Assembly (NCBI RefSeq): GCF_008369325.1 | Contig: NZ_VOBI01000023.1 | Coordinates: 1-64,000 of the forward strand | Direction of reading: 5' to 3' | DNA length: 64,000 bases | Source of the DNA: Pseudomonas sp. ANT_H12B | Lineage (GTDB): Bacteria > Pseudomonadota > Gammaproteobacteria > Pseudomonadales > Pseudomonadaceae | Part shown: positions 60,724 through 64,000 of the stretch, piece after piece | How positions within the stretch are numbered: the stretch's first letter is position 1 | How the letters are laid out: each line of letters begins with the position of its first letter | Notes under the pieces: model-generated | Database searches by the model: none | What the model was told of the DNA's origin: nothing | What the model saw: only the letters and a program-made list of their open reading frames with translations | Made by a program: the position numbers and the translations under genes

Positions 60724-61072
60724 CACGCGCCCTCCCTGTGGCACCGCTTTTGATATCGGCGACCCCGCCCGGTACGCCGTCAGGCGGCGCCACCAGCACC
60801 CAGAGGTCCTTGCGTTCAGAGATCGGATCTGTCGGCGGCACCCGCAGGTAACGCTGCTCGACCAGTTGCTCGATGGAATCGGGATAACGCCCGGTATCGC
60901 CGTAATAGTGATCCAGTGCTTCGCGCATTGCCGACAGGCTCTGGCGCAACGTGGTCTCTTTCGAGGCCTCAAGGCTGTTGAAATAGCGTGGCAAGGCGAT
61001 GGTCATCAGGGTCGCGATGATTGCCATGACCACCATCAATTCCAGCAGGGTAAAACCCTTTTCCCGACGCAT
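60698..61072 (-). CDS. Type II secretion-like pseudopilin 2 (GspG-like)
   Basis: 124 residues with a classic prepilin leader: MRREKG|FTLLELMVVMAIIATLMTIA, keeping the Glu+5. The C-terminal part has YYGDTGRYPDSIEQLVEQRY, LRVPPTDPISERKDLWVLVA and GSLYSEW, like the major pseudopilin GspG. It should be cleaved and methylated by a PilD-type peptidase encoded elsewhere. ATG 61072 is preferred; the open frame runs to 61213. Confidence 0.88.
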   Translation of the reverse strand: MRREKGFTLLELMVVMAIIATLMTIALPRYFNSLEASKETTLRQSLSAMREALDHYYGDTGRYPDSIEQLVEQRYLRVPPTDPISERKDLWVLVAPPDGVPGGVADIKSGATGRARDGSLYSEW

Positions 61073-61076
61073 AGGC

Positions 61077-61550
61077 TCACCACTCGCGGTAGTTGATTCC
61101 ATTGAGCCCTTTGCCGCGGGCCTGGGAGTAAACGTCAAAGACGTCCTCGCCCTCCCGCGGGTTTTGAGCCGTGCTGTCATAGGCGCGCAAGCCCCAGCCG
61201 CCTTCGTCGTCACGCTTGACCGGTGTCAGCGGGTCATGGGGCACCCGCCGCAGAAAATAGAACTTGGCACCCTTGGCGCTGCGCACATCGCGAACACCCT
61301 CCACCAGCACTTGCAGGTTTGGCGGATAGCCGCTGCTGTTCAGCGACTTCTCGATGTAACCAGCGTCAAAAGCGCGCTTGTAGGCGTCGATGGCATCGCG
61401 AATCTGGTACAGCGCCGCGCGCAGGTCTTGCTCCTTTCCCCGTCGCACCACGGTTTCGGTCAGCGGCGCGGCCATCCCGGCCAGCAGGCCGATCAGGGCC
61501 AGCGTCACAACGACTTCAATCAGGGTAAAACCGCGTTCCGAGGCGTTCAT
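61077..61550 (-). CDS. Type II secretion-like pseudopilin 3 (GspG-like)
   Basis: 157 residues. Prepilin leader MNASERG|FTLIEVVVTLALIGLLAGMA with Glu+5, then LRAALYQIRDAIDAYKRAFD, YPPNLQVLVEGVRDVR, FLRRVPHDPLTPVKRDDEGG, NGINYREW. It parallels pseudopilin 2. It starts 2 bases after the secretin stop (TGATCATG), so it is coupled to it. A TTG two codons upstream is less likely. Confidence 0.87.
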   Translation of the reverse strand: MNASERGFTLIEVVVTLALIGLLAGMAAPLTETVVRRGKEQDLRAALYQIRDAIDAYKRAFDAGYIEKSLNSSGYPPNLQVLVEGVRDVRSAKGAKFYFLRRVPHDPLTPVKRDDEGGWGLRAYDSTAQNPREGEDVFDVYSQARGKGLNGINYREW

Positions 61551-61552
61551 GA

Positions 61553-63388
61553 TCAAGGCTTCTCGACGACAACAGTGGTGATGCTGGAAGCGACCGGCCT
61601 TTCGATGTGCTGAGGCTGAGTCGCTGATTCCATCCGCCGGTCCGGCGCCTGAATGTGCATGCTGGTTTCGGTGCCGGTGGTGAATTCCATGTCCGACGGG
61701 CTCTGGTACGGCAGGTTGCGCACGATCCGCGGGGTGATCGACAGCACCAGTTCCGATTTGCCGACGGTGTCCTTGTTGCTGCCGAACAGGCGACCCAGGC
61801 CGGGGATGTCGCCCAGGCCCGGGATCTTGTTACCGGTGGCGCCATGGTCGTTGCGCATCAGGCCGGCGAGGATCTGGGTTTCGCCGTCATGCAGACGCAG
61901 AGTGGTCTGGGCGTTGCGGGTGTCGACCTGAACCGGAATGGTGCCCTGGCGAGTCGGTTCCAGCGGCGTGGCGTTACTCACTTCCAGGGCGATTTTGATC
62001 GCCACCTCGTTGTTCAGGTGCACGGTCGGTTGCACTTCGAGCTTCAGACCGACGTCCAGGTAAGTGACGCTTTCGGTGATCACCGGCCCCTGAGTCGAGG
62101 GCACCGACGTGGCGCTGATAATCGGCACGCGCTGACCGATGTGGATGCGCGCCTGCTCGCGGTTGCTGACCCGAATCACCGGGCTGGCCAAGGTGTTGAT
62201 GTCGTTGTCCTGGGCGTTGATCTTGGCCTGCGGCGACGGCGAGATGGAGATCCGGCTAGAGTTGATGCCCTTGAGTTGATCGAGCAGGGTCACTGCCGAG
62301 CCGTCGCTGTTGACCACGCCGAAGGTGTTCGGCCATTGCAGGCCAAGGTCGAGAATCCGCTGGGTCGCGACTTCCATCACCTCCACTTCCAGCACCACCT
62401 CAGGGTTGGACTGGTCCTGGGACTGCAGCAGTTTTTCGGCCATGCGCACGGCGTCTTCGGTGTCGCGCATGGTCAAGGTGTTGAGGCGTTCATCGACGAA
62501 CACATCGCGGGTCTTGAGCATGGTTTTGACCATGTTCAGCGCGGTGTTGGCATCGATGCTGGTCAGGTAGAACGTACGCATCACCAGCTCTTGGTAGTCC
62601 TTGACCTTTTGCGGCGAGTCCGGGTAGATCAGCAAGGTGTTTTCGTTCACCACTTTCTGGTGCAGCTGGTTCTGTTGCAGCAGCAATTCCACGGCGTCTT
62701 CGATGCGCACGTCACGTACGAAGATGGTGGCTTTCATGTCCGGGCGCAGGTCCTTGTCGAAGATGAAGTTCAAACCCGCGACCTGGGACAGCACTTCGAA
62801 AATCACCTTCAGGTTGGCGTCGCGAAATTCCAGGGTTACCGGCCGGTCCAGACGGGTGCGCAGTTGCGGGTAAGGAATCACGTTGCGGCTTTGCACCAGA
62901 CGGATGTTGCTTTGCAGCTCCAGGGCCCCTTCATTTTTCGGGTCCAGTTCGAGGATCTGTTTCACCTGGCGGTCGGCGCCGAAAATGTCGCCGCGGCGCA
63001 GGTCGCCACGGGCCAGCTCAAGTTTTTCATCCAGGCTGCGCATGTGTTCGAGCTGGCGAATAGCGTCCTGGGCGCGGCGGTTGTTCGGTTCAATGGTCAA
63101 CACCCGACTGTAAGCCATGCGTGCTGAAGCGAAATCACGCTGGGCGCGATCCATGTCGGCCTGGGTCAGCAGCGCCGTCACCGCACGGGCACGGCCGCTG
63201 GTCAGGGCCAGGTGCAGTTCGGTATCGCGAGGGTTTTCACGCAGGCCTTCCTCGATGCGCGCCAAGCCGGCTTCGTATTGTCCCGACTCCATCAGGTCGG
63301 TCCCTTCTTCCCTGGCGACCTGCGCCGAACTGCATGCGGCCAGTCCTGCACAGAGGCAAAGGCTCATCAGCAAACGGGATCTGTTCAT
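61553..63388 (-). CDS. GspD/PilQ-type secretin lipoprotein
   Basis: 611 residues. Lipobox LAAC ends the signal peptide, suggesting self-piloting. TPR-like helices fill about 30-160 (GQYEAGLARIEEGLRENPRD, ARMAYSRVLTIEPNNRRAQD). An N0/STN domain follows (VTLEFRDANLKVIFEVLSQV) and one N1 domain (MRTFYLTSIDANTALNMVKT). The secretin barrel has EVMEVATQRILDLGLQWPNT, GQRVPIISATSVPSTQGPVI and HDGETQILAGLMRND. It forms an outer-membrane ring. The TPR-plus-secretin form is also known from type IVb/Tad-like and MSHA-type systems. Confidence 0.9.
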   Translation of the reverse strand: MNRSRLLMSLCLCAGLAACSSAQVAREEGTDLMESGQYEAGLARIEEGLRENPRDTELHLALTSGRARAVTALLTQADMDRAQRDFASARMAYSRVLTIEPNNRRAQDAIRQLEHMRSLDEKLELARGDLRRGDIFGADRQVKQILELDPKNEGALELQSNIRLVQSRNVIPYPQLRTRLDRPVTLEFRDANLKVIFEVLSQVAGLNFIFDKDLRPDMKATIFVRDVRIEDAVELLLQQNQLHQKVVNENTLLIYPDSPQKVKDYQELVMRTFYLTSIDANTALNMVKTMLKTRDVFVDERLNTLTMRDTEDAVRMAEKLLQSQDQSNPEVVLEVEVMEVATQRILDLGLQWPNTFGVVNSDGSAVTLLDQLKGINSSRISISPSPQAKINAQDNDINTLASPVIRVSNREQARIHIGQRVPIISATSVPSTQGPVITESVTYLDVGLKLEVQPTVHLNNEVAIKIALEVSNATPLEPTRQGTIPVQVDTRNAQTTLRLHDGETQILAGLMRNDHGATGNKIPGLGDIPGLGRLFGSNKDTVGKSELVLSITPRIVRNLPYQSPSDMEFTTGTETSMHIQAPDRRMESATQPQHIERPVASSITTVVVEKP

Positions 63389-63906
63389 TGCGTGCTCCCC
63401 ACAGACAAGGTCTGGGACAAATGCAGAGGCAGGTAGACCAGGCTCAGTTCCACATCGGAAATACCCTCGATCCGCCAGGTTTCGTCGATCACATCCCCTT
63501 TGCGTACGACGTATATTTTTTCGCCGTTCTGCAAAAACACTTGCAGGTCGGAACGGTCATCAATCTTGCCGATGAACTGGAAAGGCATCGGCGGTGCAGT
63601 GGGGACTTGCACCACCGGGGTGACGTTAACGGGTTGTTCGGTGACGATGGCGAGCTGTGGCGCAGCCTTCCAACTGCGGGCGCCGAACAGGTCGCCCGCC
63701 GGGCTCAGATCCTTGACCACCGCCGGTTTGCCGGTGGCCGCGGCGGCAGGTAAAGCGCCGCGGGTTTTGCCTTTGGCCGGGGTTGCCACGGCGGCGACCG
63801 AAGCGTCGTCATCGTTCGATGGCATGAAGTAATCAGGCCCCCAGTTCAGCGCCGCGGCCACGCCGAAGAACGCCACCCAACCCATTACGCGCTTGGTATT
63901 CATCAT
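63385..63906 (-). CDS. GspC/PilP-like inner-membrane protein
   Basis: 173 residues: one TM helix (VMGWVAFFGVAAALNWGPDY), an Ala/Pro-rich linker, and a periplasmic beta domain (PPMPFQFIGKIDDRSDLQVF, LQNGEKIYVVRKGDVIDETW, RIEGISDVELSLVYLPLHLS), the HR/PilP fold that links the inner-membrane platform with the secretin. Overlaps the secretin start by 4 bases. Confidence 0.82.
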   Translation of the reverse strand: MMNTKRVMGWVAFFGVAAALNWGPDYFMPSNDDDASVAAVATPAKGKTRGALPAAAATGKPAVVKDLSPAGDLFGARSWKAAPQLAIVTEQPVNVTPVVQVPTAPPMPFQFIGKIDDRSDLQVFLQNGEKIYVVRKGDVIDETWRIEGISDVELSLVYLPLHLSQTLSVGSTQ

Positions 63907-64000
63907 GACCTCGACAGGTAAAGGGTCATGCGGATCCGCCCGGTCAGGTCGGTGTCGGCGATTTTTTTACGCTGGAACTCCACGTCTTCCACCACTACCG
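63903..64000 (-). CDS. C-terminal part of an upstream T2SS/pilus-type gene (partial)
   Basis: The frame ending at 63903 reads VVVEDVEFQRKKIADTDLTG, RIRMTLYLSRS, then stop. It overlaps the GspC-like start (ATGA). The position suggests a GspM/PilO-like platform protein, and the rest lies beyond the window edge. Confidence 0.6.
   Translation of the reverse strand, partial: VVVEDVEFQRKKIADTDLTGRIRMTLYLSRS

Noticed and set aside
61655..63127. 490-codon open frame antisense to the secretin
   Set aside because: A histidine- and valine-rich shadow of a strongly biased coding strand; the secretin motifs are unambiguous.

Overview
The window is chromosomal DNA from a fluorescent-group Pseudomonas. 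It is GC-rich, has dispersed REP palindromes of the Pseudomonas type (core GCGAGCAAGCCCGCTCCCAC), and carries typical genes: an aruF/aruG-type pair, ftrA, cobF, hglS, a MASE2-GGDEF cyclase and an hcp gene with a sigma-54 promoter. No rRNA, tRNA, CRISPR array or prophage was seen. The only mobile element is the 3' tail of an IS3-family insertion sequence at the left edge.

Region 1 (1-16.0 kb) is mostly housekeeping and catabolic. It holds an amino-acid binding protein, a glutamine amidotransferase, a rhodanese divergent from FtrA, CobF with a histidine phosphatase, two arginine/ornithine succinyltransferase-like subunits, an oxaloacetate decarboxylase-like enzyme, an M20 carboxypeptidase, a diguanylate cyclase whose last codons come from a REP, a Baeyer-Villiger monooxygenase with an alpha/beta hydrolase, the lysine-catabolic enzyme HglS and a DJ-1 protein.

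Region 2 (16.0-25.4 kb) shows decay. An intact hcp gene lies behind a sigma-54 promoter and three copies of an 18-bp palindrome. It is followed by a vgrG remnant fused tail to tail with a remnant of a formylglycine-generating-enzyme-like lipoprotein. Then come a gene with one premature stop, two small conserved proteins, an AttH-type lipoprotein with its ABC exporter, and LysR and AraC regulator remnants.

Region 3 (25.4-45.1 kb) is an exopolysaccharide locus of 17 genes on the + strand, next to a divergent alkaline-phosphatase-superfamily membrane transferase. It has UDP-sugar synthesis (Ugd, epimerase), a priming transferase, Wza-like, GumC/Wzz-like and Wzy/Wzx-like parts, three glycosyltransferases, two carbohydrate deacetylases, one CelD/BioF2-type and two paralogous GNAT-like proteins, and a secreted protein of unknown function. 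The BY-kinase-like partner lacks the Walker A lysine. The polymer is likely a uronic-acid-containing, acyl-modified Wzx/Wzy-type EPS that I cannot name.

Region 4 (45.1-64.0 kb) is the most interesting part. After a methyltransferase and a small secreted protein come a regulatory block (sigma-54-type response regulator with GAFTDA in place of GAFTGA, sensor kinase, SCO/SenC protein, second paralogous sensor kinase), two large secreted paralogues, a CsgB-like nucleator and a very long CsgA-like curlin. Facing them, csgE, csgF and csgG form the last genes of an operon that also encodes three pseudopilins, a GspD-like lipoprotein secretin and a GspC/PilP-like protein. The gene overlaps tie curli secretion to a type II secretion-like machine. 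Two good sigma-54 promoter matches, before the SCO gene and before the first large secreted protein, suggest one regulated matrix system.
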